Shown piece by piece: positions 1 through 13,200 of a stretch of 64,000 bases of DNA (within the stretch, counting starts at the first letter, position 1; every line of letters begins with the position of its first letter). The position numbers were made by a program, and so were the translations under genes. The stretch covers positions 3,409,501 to 3,473,500 of the forward strand of contig NC_059476.1 in the NCBI RefSeq assembly GCF_018139145.2. Direction: 5' to 3'. The stretch comes from Gymnogyps californianus (lineage: Eukaryota > Chordata > Aves > Accipitriformes > Cathartidae). The notes beneath the pieces are model-generated. The model ran no database searches. It worked only from the letters and a program-made list of their open reading frames with translations, and was not told where the DNA came from.

Positions 1-110
1 CCTTGCAGCCGGTCGCTAACCGACAGCGGCGCAGGGCAGCTCTCGGCTCTGCTCCTACCACTCCTGCAGCCCCGCGGAGCTGGCCGGAGGAGATGGCGGA
101 GCTGCAAGTG
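1..110 (+). other. GC/CpG-rich patch ending in a donor-like site, possible antisense first exon
   Basis: The first 110 bases are much richer in GC and CpG than the sequence that follows. They end at CTGCAA|GTGAGT, a good 5' splice-site match on the plus strand. A plus-strand frame is open from base 3 to past this point, and GAGATGG at 91-97 is a fair start context. This fits the first exon of a plus-strand transcript antisense to DOCK1, or just the edge of a GC-rich repeat. In mammals INSYN2A lies antisense within DOCK1, but the expected position and direction argue against it here. No protein family was recognised. Confidence 0.25.
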
Positions 111-1162
111 AGTTGCTACCACGGAGAGAAATGCAGCCAACAAAGAGTGACAGGAAGCAGCCAAGCTGTCAAAAGCGAATTCCTTTTTTAAAATAACCCA
201 CTCTCTGAAGCAGTCACACAGAAGTACTTTAAAAAAGAAACAAAATCAGAATGAGCCCAAAAAACATAGCCAAATAAGATGCTAGATGGGATATGAGTAG
301 GTGACCCCTGAAGTCCCTTCAAACTAAATTAGTGTATGATTCTGCACAGGACTGAAGGTTCAGGCAGCAGCCTCATCAGCCCAAAGTTCTTTAAGAGAGC
401 ATCAAATCACTGCAGCTCTCCCGCAAAGCACTAATATTTGCGTATTTGCGGGAAGTCAAGAAAAGACAAAAAAGGGACTGTTATGCAAGCTACACATCTG
501 CATGCCAGCCCAGGGCACTGCCCAGGTTCTAATGTGCAACCCCGCCTCATACATTTACATTCTGAATGGATAAGACAACTACACTAGTTATAATATTCAT
601 GCAGAAGCCGCCACTTTCCAATTCAGGTTATCTCTTACCGAGGTGGAGAATTCTATTAGCTAACTTTAAATGGCACTTCAAAAAGCTAAACAAGTTTGCT
701 GTGTCGACAAAAGTATATGTTCATATATATATATATATCCTCCCACTTCAGGCTGGCCTAGCAGGCCAGTATCAATACAACTCAAATATGCATTTCCCAA
801 AATGCTCATGGAAAAAAACAAAACAAAGCAAACATTTTCCACCTGGCAGAGGCTAGACACCATGCAAGAGAAAGGTTGAACTCCTAAGAATACCTATTTA
901 CTCACTACCTAACCAATGTCTGGAAAAGTGTTACTGGATAACAGTGCTGTATTGGATGTGCCTCAGAAACAGTAAGAAACATCCTGAGATGTCACACAAC
1001 ACATCCTCATCACTGGGTACCTAAAAAGAAGACTTAAAAGAGACTGGCGGGGGGGGGGGGGAGGAGAGAAAATCTAAGCCATCAGGAGCTACCTGCTTAA
1101 TTCATTCTACTAAGATCCATTTCTTTTACGTGCTAATCATCACAGAACCATACGATACTAAC
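1..1162 (-). other. DOCK1: Intron downstream of last visible DOCK1 exon (partial)
   Basis: Contains a GC- and CpG-rich patch at 1-110 (listed separately), a TA run at about 723-738, a 7-bp perfect inverted repeat with 3-nt loop (CTGGCCT/AGGCCAG, 753-769), and 13 G at 1049-1061. No further DOCK1 exon was found. Confidence 0.7.
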
Positions 1163-1290
1163 CACATCTTTCTTGTAAAGCACTTCCAAGATGTTACTCA
1201 GCAACTGGCAACAAGCCTCCAAATCTTCTTGTCTTTCCAAGTGATACTTCAGCTGATCTGTCATTGTTGGCAGCAAGATTTCCCTGCAGT
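1163..1290 (-). CDS. DOCK1: DOCK1 exon, about residues 854-896
   Basis: 128 nt, acceptor TTTTGTGTGCAG and donor GATGTG|GTTAGT. It reads [40 protein letters not shown] then KDV and ends in phase 0. A second AG seven bases inside (CTGCAG) was rejected because it breaks the frame. It is the last DOCK1 exon in the window. The next, expected to begin GPTQRHV, was not found in bases 1-1162. Confidence 0.96.
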
Positions 1291-4200
1291 CTGCACACAA
1301 AACATAAGGTTACATACACAGCTTTAAATAACTTCATAGCACTGCCTAAATAGTCACTCTGCTTCAGTGCTTACATAAGATTAAAAAAAATCAGGAAAAA
1401 GAAGATAACTTCCAGATTTCCAGTCACCTGCTTTTCAACCAAAACCATAAAAACCTGAAAAAGTTATAAGCAAGCGAAAATGAGGTCATTAGGTTAAGAA
1501 TGCTTGGACAAGCACTACCCTCCCACCCGCGCCACCACCAGTCCCAGTTCAGCAAAGTACTTGAGTGGTCTCACTGATGTTAACTGCCTCTGCTTAAAAA
1601 CATTGACTAACCGGACCTATTCAGCGCCATCACACAACATTACACAAAGCATTACGTACAAGCTTAGCTTCACGCTTGATCGACTGGTTGAGTGTTGGCA
1701 AGGTGTATTAAACTTCTTTTACCTTACCTGTACTGGTTACCAATGCAGCACAGCCTAACCGTACAAACAAGATTCACTGAGATGTATGATGCTATTCAGA
1801 TTAACATTCAGCTGCGTGACGTGGTCTTTCATAGCTCAAAAAAATGCTGCTGAAACACTTTATGCTGGTATTCAGATGTAGTTGCCTGTACGAGGCAAGT
1901 ACAGGACTTGCAGAGAGAGATAGGGAAGATGAGGAAAACAGACATGGAGCTAAATAATGGAGCTCAACATTTTGGTTCAAGTCAAGAATGTAAGGCAAAT
2001 AAGGCAAAGATTGATACTCCTAAAACTACCAGCAGGTAACACTGGGGCACTGATCTAATGAATCTGATTAACGTATAACCTGCAAATTGTCTTGCACAGA
2101 GGGAGTGCAGGGACCTAGGGTTCACTCCTAACCCTGGACCATGCTCTTTTTCCTCTAGGAGAGATGGCACAGCCAGAGATGCCGCCATGCAGAAGGCAGG
2201 TATCAGCTGCAACCAACCACAGCATCAGACCAGAAGCATGCACACTTTATCCGCAAAAGCAGGAAAGAATGAAGTTAAAACCCTTTAGCCTCCCCCATTC
2301 CCAGCCCCCAAATAAATCCATGCCCAAAGGAGGGGAACTGATTATTCTTGTTCATCAGAGCCTGACTTACTCAAGAAGAAATAATGATGATTAAATTATA
2401 TGGTGTATATACCATCAGCATAGTACTAAAATATATTTTGGGGGTGAGGGAAAGGAGAGCAGGAAGGTACAAGGAGGAATTAAGAGCATTTTGGCATTTT
2501 TCCACCTCCTCTAAATAATATTGTAGAACAGGAATAGAAGAAAACCATGAGACTTTTCCAGCTATTTTACCCTACTAGACACCAGTCCCCAAGTCCCTTT
2601 CCCTACTGATCTGCCCAACTATATCACGTACATATGGAAGAAGGTGTGAGCTCTGCTTTGCCCAAAGGAAGGAGTACTATGTCTCTATACTAAAAGGGCT
2701 GGATTACCAAGCCGGCAGGCAGCTTTTTCTCAGATAAGTCATATGCACAAAGACAGACAGAAGGCAGCACAGCTATGCGTGTATACACACGTGAACCAAG
2801 TATCTTGAAAAACAATTGTTACTGTTAAGAAATTTTTGTTTTCCTGACACATGGACATACACCATCACAACATGGGCCGCTCCAAAAAGCTGCCCTTGTA
2901 GTGTAAAATCCACCTGGCCGACAATCTCTGAAAACACGACTGAAGAATTCATTTTGTCAAATGCTACATTGGCTGTTGGCCCGTGAGATCTCTAATTATA
3001 CAGTACCTGGGAAAATATGGATGAAGCTCTTGACAGCCACACAAAAGATATAACACACTGACATTTTTTTTAGTGATATTACCCAAATTGCTTGGACTTG
3101 ATGGCATATGGATGACACACAAGAGGAGGCTTCATGGCAGTCCTTGATGACTATATCATTGCTTAGAGATTATTTTCACACAAAAGCTGAAGTCCCTGGA
3201 ACATTGAGAAATGCTCATGAGCGCTCAATTAAGTCTTTATTTAAGAGGATTTTAAATAGTTCTGGACCAGTAAGCATCACTCTCCTGACATCAAGAACGT
3301 GAGTAACGTACAGACCACAGCAGGAGGCACAAGACCAAAAAATGAAAACTGGAGATTAATCTCAATTAAGAGCAGATGACCCCATATTGCAATGCGAAAG
3401 TACTTATTTAGGGTTATATCTAACACCTTCCTGAGAAGCCAAGAGATCAATAGCTCAAAGTAACGCTTTCAACGCTAGGAAGCCTCCTCTTGGTAGCAGT
3501 AGAGTGCTACTCAACTGCAGAAGCTCCTTCTGCAACTAAACATTCCCTTTATTGACACACATTTGGTCTCTGTCCTTTTGCAGTGGACATAACTGGCACC
3601 CAGAAGCAGTCAGGATAGGCAGGAGTTACAGAATGAGCAAACTGGTGCTGAGAAGCTACAGTAAATACCAGTAGCTCACAGGATGACAAAGATCTGAATC
3701 ACCAAAAGATGGTGACCCTGGCTTTGATTCAACAGAATGAAGTACCTTTACTAGCTTCATCTTTTGCTGAAGAGATGTCCAGAGACAGAATGTGCACTTC
3801 CACCCTTGACCATTCCTGATGATTCCCGTCAGTATTTAGGAGATGCCGCACCCTGTGCACCAAGGTGTCAGTGCTGTGGAAGGTATTATTGTAACAGAGT
3901 ACCCACTTGCACTGCATGGGCCCCACGCAGGCGCCAACTTCAAAATCCCTCCACAGTGAAAACTGAGGCTCAGCTGACAGTCTGCTGGTTACAAGCATGG
4001 GATGGACAAGGCAGTATCACCAGTGCTAAAATATGCACTGCAGGTACCAGAAAAAACTGACAGCTAGGAGGCAAAGGGGTGCCAAGGATGAAGAAATCAA
4101 TACATGCTTATGGTGTTGTGTTTTGGCTTGCAGTGGAAAAATTGATACAGGCATTAAAAACTCAGTGCCAAGGTGAAAATTACTCTCACTTAATGAGTCT

Positions 4201-7200
4201 CGGTGATAAGGTATGGGCTCAAGAGGACTTGCTTTTGCTACTAAAAAAGAGAAAGAAACAGGATGGATGAGATAAAGATGGACTTCATAGGGAAAGAGTC
4301 TCTGTCCAAAGTCTGCCAGAAGCCTTCAGCCAGTGCCGTAAGGTCCAACTGCAATGACTTGAACTATTCTCTGCAGCTGCTTCAGGACTCCCAGGTCATC
4401 GGTGACCACAAGCTTCTGTCTCCTACAGAGCAGGAAGACTTACAGGAGGAGCACCTCCACAAACTTGTCCCTGTGGCAAGATACACAGCACAAAGGCTGG
4501 AACCCTGCTCTCACAAACTGCACAATGGGGAAAAATAAGAGTCACTGATGTAAAAAATAATCAAGAAAAACCATGCTACAATGCAGAATAGAGAGCACTC
4601 CATCTCAACAAGATGCTAGAGAGGAACTGAAACAGCAGCATCCTCATTCTGCCTTGTAAGCTCACACATGGAGGATGAGAAATAACAGTATAATAAGCAC
4701 ACCCAACAGTAGTTCAAGAGAAATATTCTTCAGTCTCAAGTGACTCACAAATGTACGTGTTCACTAGGAATGCACAAGTGGGCTCTCATTCAAAGAAAGT
4801 ACTCTGAAGAGTTAGTTTTTTCAATGCAGAGTTTTTCTATTTAATTGCTTCTTGGTCATTTAACCTCCAGCTTTATAGCTCAAAAAGGAGAAAAATCATT
4901 GTGCGTTTGTTGAAATTTTTGCCTCAAGAAACAGACATCAGACCCTGCAATGTATTTACATGGGGAAATACACCTAGCCATGACTTCATCACATCCCCTC
5001 ATATTCATTTCCATTAATAACAGAGAAACATCTTCATCATAAGTTCTCATTATTTGTTTACAACTACATTATCCTAAACCTATACAGATATTAGAAGTGA
5101 AAGGAGGTGGTGATCTCTGCGAAAAAAATGGCTAAACAGAATTGACCTCACTGAAAAAGCTTGTTTACCAGGATGCTCATTAAATGATCTAAAGCTATTT
5201 ATACAAAAATGAAGTCTCCAAACTGCCCTAATACGGTAGACGATGATATATGTGCATTTAAAGTAATAGTTTGCTGTCACAAATTTCAAATACATAATCT
5301 TAGCTAAAAAAAACCCAAAACACAGCACCCATCTGAATAGAAAAAAGAAGCTATGAGTGAAGATCCAGCCATTACATAAAGAAGGTTTTCCTGGTATTGA
5401 CTTGCCATGTATTTCGTATAATCACCATTTTACATTCGCTTTAAACTTCTGCCTCTCAACTGCTCCAGCCCTTGACCACTCACTCCTATCCAAAAAATCA
5501 TTCCCTTCCTTGCTCAAGTACTCAGACTGTTCTTACATGACAGGAATCACCAGATGGATGCAGGTCAAAATTAACTACTAATCTTCCATATAAATTTCAA
5601 CCCAATGACTGGCCTGGTTCAGCTCAGTCTGTTTGCCCCAGAGATGCTTTGTGATTGCAGCCTTGTGCCTCCGCATTTGTGAAACCTCAGTGTACGTTGT
5701 TACCTTAGGGTTTGACTAATTTGGAAAGGAAAGAGCAGCTTAAGAAAAAACCCACAAAACAGTGGTGCAGCACGCTCCTTTCACCAAATGCAGGGGAGAG
5801 AAAGAACCCTGATGCCCAGTTGCTAAGCACTCCAGCAAAGGCATACGAACGTGCCTTTGTAAAGCCTGCGAGGTGAATCAATCTTTAATAACTTGCAAAG
5901 GTCCCTAATTAGAGGTTTGAAAATGTTTCATGTCCCCGTTAAGCCCCACTAGTAGAGAACGGTCAAAGATCAATTTAATATCTGCAAGCATGCAGAAGGC
6001 GAAAATTGCAGCCATGTCACCTTTGAGTTAGATTGTCTAGAGTACACTCTAATCAATAGGGAAGGTATTCAAGTTGAATTTCTGAGAAAGGAAAAACTAA
6101 TTGATTTGTCATACTACTTCATTTGGAATTACACAAACTATACAAAAGACTAAGTTCCCTTGGGTAGACTTGACAACGCTCCTCAGTTACCACCTTACAG
6201 GCTCTCTGCCTTCCTCAACATCAACTTGTGAACATCTGCTGTTTGGTTTGTAGATGTTGCAGATTATAAACACGGGAGGATAAAACAAAGTGTCAAGGTG
6301 TGCTGGGTACTTGATCAAAAGATCCAAATCCTACCCAGATTTTTAAAAACAAACAAACAAGTCCATAAACCACCACCAACAACAACAAAAAAACCAAAAC
6401 CCAAACACCCACATCCCAGAGAACTGTGCAACCACCAACACTGTGAAATCTTTCTAAAGATTACTTGGCCCTCAAATTACCAGTGGAACTTTTATGCTAA
6501 GGAAGAAATACTGATATAAAGCTTACTTTGAAGTAGGCAAAAAGGAATAAATATTGCCAATGGGAAAGACAAAAGCTATGCCTAAAAATCAAGAGTGCTT
6601 CATGATACTCAGCATCTGGCAAGTAATAAAACCATATTTACATACTGGATGATTTTTACATACTTCTCCTTTCTCTGGCAGTTTTTAAAGGCCTACTTGC
6701 AGGGTATCAGAAAAACTTCCCTAGCCCTGCTGCCTAGGCTCTTGTGAAGACGGCGCAGCATGCAGCCAGCCCTCACTGATGCAAGGGTGCTCCGTCCTGC
6801 TGGAGCGGGCTCGGGTGCTGCCCCCGGCACCGCAGCTCCTTCGCTGCAAAGTCGCTTCCAGTAAACCCCATCCCACAGTCCGGTATCTTTGTCCCATTGG
6901 TTTCTAATCACACAAGAGATCCCAGCTTCACTTGGAACTGAAGCAGGAACAGCTACTGAAACAATTCCATCGTTTTAAGGTTTTCCAGTTACCTCTATTA
7001 AGATACAAGAGCTAGAAGGCAACAAAATCCAAAGATGGAACCCACCAACGCACACACACAAGTATCTATGTATCTATTTAAACACATCTAGTACTATGGT
7101 AATATGCTCTATGAGGAGACAAGATTTTAAGTGCATCCTTTGCTGTAAACTATTTTGAAAAACACTGGGTTGATCAACTGTACCTTGATTACTTAGAAAT

Positions 7201-10200
7201 ACAGAGAGGAAAGGTTAACCTTCATCAGCCTGCCTGTCACAAACACCTCCCAGCCCTGATTAATGGGCAACCTTGATAAATCTATAGTCCATAACATTAG
7301 TCTCCTGCTCAAAAGCCAGCTCTGAAGACAGCTCACGAGTACGATGCACGATGATTACAGACAACAATAATTCGACATCTGTTCTCCACTGCACAAGTCC
7401 AACCCACAATGATTAATGTCACAGGAATGGGCAGCGAGAATAAAATATTAATCTTTATAAAAGGATGCTCAGGAGGCATTATCAACTTACGAGCATCCAA
7501 GCAAAGACTTCAAATGAAACACTGACACAGGAACTATGCTGAAGCTACATACACGCAAAAAAATTTTGTCAATTTAAAAGCCTTTCATTTGGAGGGACAC
7601 TGATAAATACATTTCTTTATTTTACGGTTCATTTAGTTAATGTGGCCAAAAAAATAAAAGCTATGCTTAGTAACCTTGCTTCCGTTACAAAGCATGGAGA
7701 CAAAGATTGTAATTTTAGTCATAATTAAACAATAAGAACTCTTATAAATGCTATATGCTGTCTACTAATATTTAATAGACTAACAATTTCCTAATGGAGA
7801 AATCACCAGATTTCCTAACTATTTAAGGATACAGCAGCTACACAGCTCACTTGGTAATTAGCTGGAAGTCATTTGTAAAACAACGCAACAGAGAATACAA
7901 ACAACTCTATGGGACAAAACAAATCAGATAAATCACTATTCACATAAAACCAAAATTTTGAAGTTTGCAGGGATAAGACACTTCATTTAACTACCAACCA
8001 TAAGTACTTACTCATTTAGAACTGAAAACATGCATTAGGTTATTATAAAACTGTTCCACACTGATCTTTAAATTCATACTTACATTTGAACATACTTTTA
8101 CAGAAGACTTTTACAACACAGAATTGTTTAAGGTGCTAATCTAAAGAAACGCTTCCTCCGTTTCAGGGTTTGAGGTGGGGGGTTTTTGGAGGGGAGAGGG
8201 ACATGAAAGGACAAAGAGATGCAGGGTTGGTCTCCATCAAAAGTTTGCTGCTTTACACAGACAAAAAAGATTTTGTGTGCACCGTAACAGATCTATGTAA
8301 ATTACTGTGGTAGGAATAATGAGTATTATGTATTTATACATGCATTTACTTCTATATGGTCATATCTAGTTTTTTTCTATATAATTATTAGATATTCATA
8401 TTTATCTTATGTTTAAAGATCTATACATAAAATATTATGTATGTATGGCATATGTAAGAACATATTGATATACTGACGTCCTCACTGAGCAAGATGTATA
8501 CGTATTTGTCTAAACTAGTACATTTAAGGCTCTATTCAAGTCTCAAAATGAAATAACTTGCTGAATCAGGATGTTAATCACTGACAATTTTAAAATGCTT
8601 TACTGAATGCAAAAAGCTGCATCCCAGTTAGCCCAGCTGAACACTGGGGTGTTCTAAGACCCTACAGAAGCATCCAGCCTCTATGCAAAGGACTTCTGCC
8701 CAATAATTTTCTTCTCTACAAGAATCAGGGAGTGGGACAGAATCAAATGAACTCCTCCAAAGCACAGACTGCCAATTCCCTGTTCACAACTATCCTTTAT
8801 CCTGCTGATAGCACTACCTGGGCAATATATACACACAAAAATGAGATAAATCATTCATAGAGAGTACGGGAAAACATGACAGTTTAGCTCTTGAAAAAAC
8901 TCCTAAAGGGCACGCTCTTAGATTATCGCTGTGATTTAGCCCTTGGAAATAGTTGTGCTACGCACTGTGGAGAACTTCTGCAGCAGCCATGACCAAATGA
9001 TCTTTTCAATGACCTTCCAGGAAGCGTTTCCTCACACAAGAAACGGAACGAAGACTAAACCAATGTATAACACGGGTCTACTGCTGTGAACAGAAAAAGG
9101 GCAATTGAGCATCATCACGTTAGGGACTATTTTCCATGCTCAAGAAAAACAAGATGCAACCTTATGCTTTTCCAAAAGAAAATTCACATTTATTTTGTCA
9201 AAGCCGTAATAGATTATTGATGCAAAGATGGAGGGGATAAAAGGCAGATCATCTAAGATGTGCAAAATAGGCCTTGAACTCGATGAATATAACCCCTGAA
9301 AACGGGCAGAAACAGCTGTCTTTATGTTAGCAGGGAATCAACAGGAAAATCTTTTCTTCTTAGTGATATTTGAATATTTGTTGTTTCAAGGACAGAAACT
9401 AGAAGCATCAAGATCTGATACAGACTTAGCCTAAACAGAGAGATGACTTCTACTTGTTGGCCTCTGTAAATAACCACAAGCTTGGAAAAATACGCTCCTT
9501 GAAGTCACCTAGCTAGTATTCTCCTATCAAATACATATATACAAATATACACGCACACACGCTATGCTTAACATTGCTTTGACTGACTAGCTACATACTG
9601 ATTTTTCTTTTTCCCTGTGGTACTAGGGCTCAATTATGAGCCACTGTTAGGACAAAAGCACCAAAACCTAAGGAATGTACAGGAGTTTCCTGCCAGGGCT
9701 GAACAAAATTTACTAAAAGTAAGTACAAGTTCTGCAAAGAAGAAAAGTTACCTTGAATTTCAGGAGGAAACATATAAATGGCACACGACATAACCAGAAG
9801 AGAAGTGAACAAATTTTAAAACTATATTTTACATCCTTTTTTAAAGACATACAAACTCCATACCACATTCTCATCCAAGGTCCCAAACTCTTCAGATTTT
9901 GTAAAGACCACTGAACCATCCATCACTCAACATCGTTCTTCAAGCACAATGCTTTAGCAAACTATTTCACACACCCACTCCTCTCACCCCAAAATTCTTC
10001 AAGCTTCACGAATTCATGTATTTTGAATTTTAATTCCTCTGGAGACACAAATAAATCTTCCTTGACCTCTCAAAGCACAGAATTAGAGCGTTTTTTGCCA
10101 ACAGAAATACACTGATGAAGTGCTGTTTGATTTTCTGTACATTTTACAGCTTTCCATCAATTCCACAATCCTGTACTGCATATTGCTTTTAGAAAAGAAA

Positions 10201-13200
10201 ATCTCATTTCTGCAATATGATACAGGACTAGCTGGATACTTATATGAAAGTATTGCTTATCAGTTAAAAATTATTGAATCAATGAGGAAGAGGAGAGGCA
10301 GTCAAACTATGTTTCAGTAATAAGAACTCAAACCCACAGAGTACGGGGAAAAAAAATAATCTAACAAAGGCTATGGCTAGGGGTTTAATTTATTTTCAAG
10401 TGAATTTCAGTGTTTATGAAAGGTTCCCAGCACAACTGGTTCTCCATACACAAGCTTTATAGAGAATTACCAGTGGCAAGAGAAGCTTTTAAGATAATGC
10501 TTTGTTTATCAACACACACACAAAAAAAAAATACATATATGAGGTCACATATAACCATACAGAAGGGAGGGCAGCGCAGAGGTGTGTACGCTAATAGAGC
10601 CCGCGGGAAGCGGCACAGCCACATCACTGCTGCACCGAACTCTGCCAGTCCTCCCCAGTGCCAGGCTCCCTCCTCTCGTGCACAGCACTGCTCCACTGTG
10701 CCACACACGCCAAGCTGGGCAGCGCTAGTAGCATACGTGCCTTGAATCTCCATTGCAACTCAACTGAAGCACGTTAGATTTAAGACATTCTTAACAGCCA
10801 GTGACATGAAAACCCCCGGTTAGGAGCCTCCTGATAAGATCCAAAAAGCCATTAAGTAGCAGTGTTCTGTCAACAAAACTGGACTGAGTTCAGATTAATG
10901 ACTCTGCTATTAAAACAGATTCATTTAAATTTCTCAGGAGCTCAATAATGTTGGACTATACCATTTGCTGCAACCCAAACGGCTGAGTTTGAGAGTTAGG
11001 TTTAAAAAACAAACCAGCCACACACAATTTCTCCTTCCACCTCTGAAAATGAAATTGGTTGAATAAGGGAAGTCAAAGATTAATACAGTAAATACACGAT
11101 GTGCCCCTATAGCCTTCCTTAGGAGTGCTTTTTATAGTCATAATTTCTTGTTTTATCTGAGTTATCTCAATTTCCTCCTATCCAAGACTGTCAAGTGTAA
11201 TACCCTTATATTACTGACTTCTGCCCCAAAGACCTTGCAACCTAAAAGCAGCTAGGAGAAGGAAAAACTACTACACAGACAGCGAGCTGAGAATGAATGA
11301 AGGAAAGGAGTAACATCGTATCTGAAAGAGCAGACATTAAAACGGTCTCAGAGAGACTAGTACCATTTTACCCAAGCCCCAACGCCAGCAACTCCATCTG
11401 CATTCCTCCTTTTTATTCTTGCAAACCCTGCAATTCAGAATAAAATCATTTGATGTGGCTCATAAGGGCTGAATAATTTCAAAAGAAGATCTCAAAAGCG
11501 AAGATGAAGCTGAACTGCGTTTCGCCTTGCTGGTGCAGTACCTGGTGACGTGGCTGGTAGACTGTTTTTCAGAGATTCATTCTTACTTCATCACCATCCA
11601 TAACTGCAGGAAGTAAATTTACAACCTGTGTTATGCCTTGTTGCTCAAGTGGGACTGTAACTGTACGGAAGGCTTCCTTATGGAAAAGCTCTATCTCTTT
11701 CTTGAAAGGTTCAGAGTCGCCAGGATCTCCATCTTCCAGTCTTAATTCTCATTAGACTTTTTTTTTTTTTTTTTTTTTTTTACACCCAAAGTTTAAGGTT
11801 TAAACATGTAACATGTATCATGTAGACCCAATAATTTTACAGGTACTTGTTATAAATCATAAACTTGGAGAATAACCTCACTGCAAATTCAGTTTAAATA
11901 AAAAGTACCATCAAAATGTAAAGCTTGTTCTTTGAAAATCATTCTTCATTGGTACTTGTGCAAAATTAGAAAGAAAACTTCAAGTGGAAAGAAGTGGAAA
12001 AAGCAACAGTACTTAATTCCACAGCTGTCAGTACCAGATCCATGCAATACCCCACCTTCTAGCAGGGCCGCTGAACCGCACCAGGCCCAAACGCACACAG
12101 TTCTGTGAAATTAAGGAGCATAACAGATTGCAGCACAGATTGTGTTGGCTTTATAATTGTTCGCTAACTGGAAGAAAATAAAAGTTACTAGATGCAGCAA
12201 AGCTTACACAGCTGTGGTTAGACATTACCTGATCTGGTATAAGACCTGCCAGTACAAAGCCAATCCACGAAGAACAGTTTTTAAATTGGAACCAAAAAAG
12301 TTTGTTTTATCAGCACTTTGCATCACGTGGTCCCAGCATTTTTGATCTGACAGAAGAATCCTTTCAAATTTCCTTTATCATTGAACCATTGCCTATTTGC
12401 GCCGTCATTAACTTCTTCTGACAGCACATAAACACTTAGTTTAGGTTAGTTTAACCTGCAGTCATCTCGAAAAAGAATAAAATGTTTCACATCAAATCAA
12501 GAAATCTGTAAGACAAGTGCTTGAACTTACCTTTCACTGGCCCACTAATGTAAAAGGAGAAAATAAGAAAGCATGGATGAACAGCCCACTCTAAAAGGTT
12601 TATATGTTGTTTTACTTCAGCTAGGGGACAGCTTAAAGGGAGAGAAGAATGCTTCGGAAAGAAAGGACATCAAAAACTTCCATTTCTCCACAGAACTTCA
12701 CTGAGCACAAAAGCTGAATTAATAGTTTTTTTATAAAATATATCATAGTTAGAGTTATAACACATGCTAATAACACTGGATGCTTAATGCCCTTTTAAAT
12801 TAAAAATTACAAGTTTTTGCTTTCACTTCTTTATGATCTACAACCTGCAGTAAGTGTCAATTAGCATTTCCTCACTTATTTTAAGTCGTCTTGGCCTTCT
12901 AAAGGAACAACCTTAATTGGTTACAACCTCCACCACGTTCGGCAGCAAGGACAAACCTTGCACTAGCACAGATCTGGAGACAATGAATAATGCAGCAATG
13001 GTTGCAAAGGTCCTGCTTACCGTGCTGTGTGAAGAGGTCACTGTGAACTATTTCTATCAAGCAGTACAACTTCTGGATTGTGAGCCGGCTCACGGGAACG
13101 TTTAAGATGAATTCAGTAAAGAGTTTGCTACATACAAAGGGACAAGTAAAAATATATTAATCTCTTTCCAAAATACATAAAGAACATCCAATAGCAAAGA

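Noticed and set aside
1..110. First exon of INSYN2A (FAM196A), which is antisense within DOCK1 in mammals
   Set aside because: The gene's main coding exon is long and no such ORF follows on the plus strand in this window. From human gene order, its 3' end rather than its 5' end should be nearest this side.
3729..4538. Overlapping 60-98 codon ORFs suggesting a small gene or old LTR element
   Set aside because: No recognised domain, repeat ends or splice pattern. The intermediate GC content alone explains the open frames.
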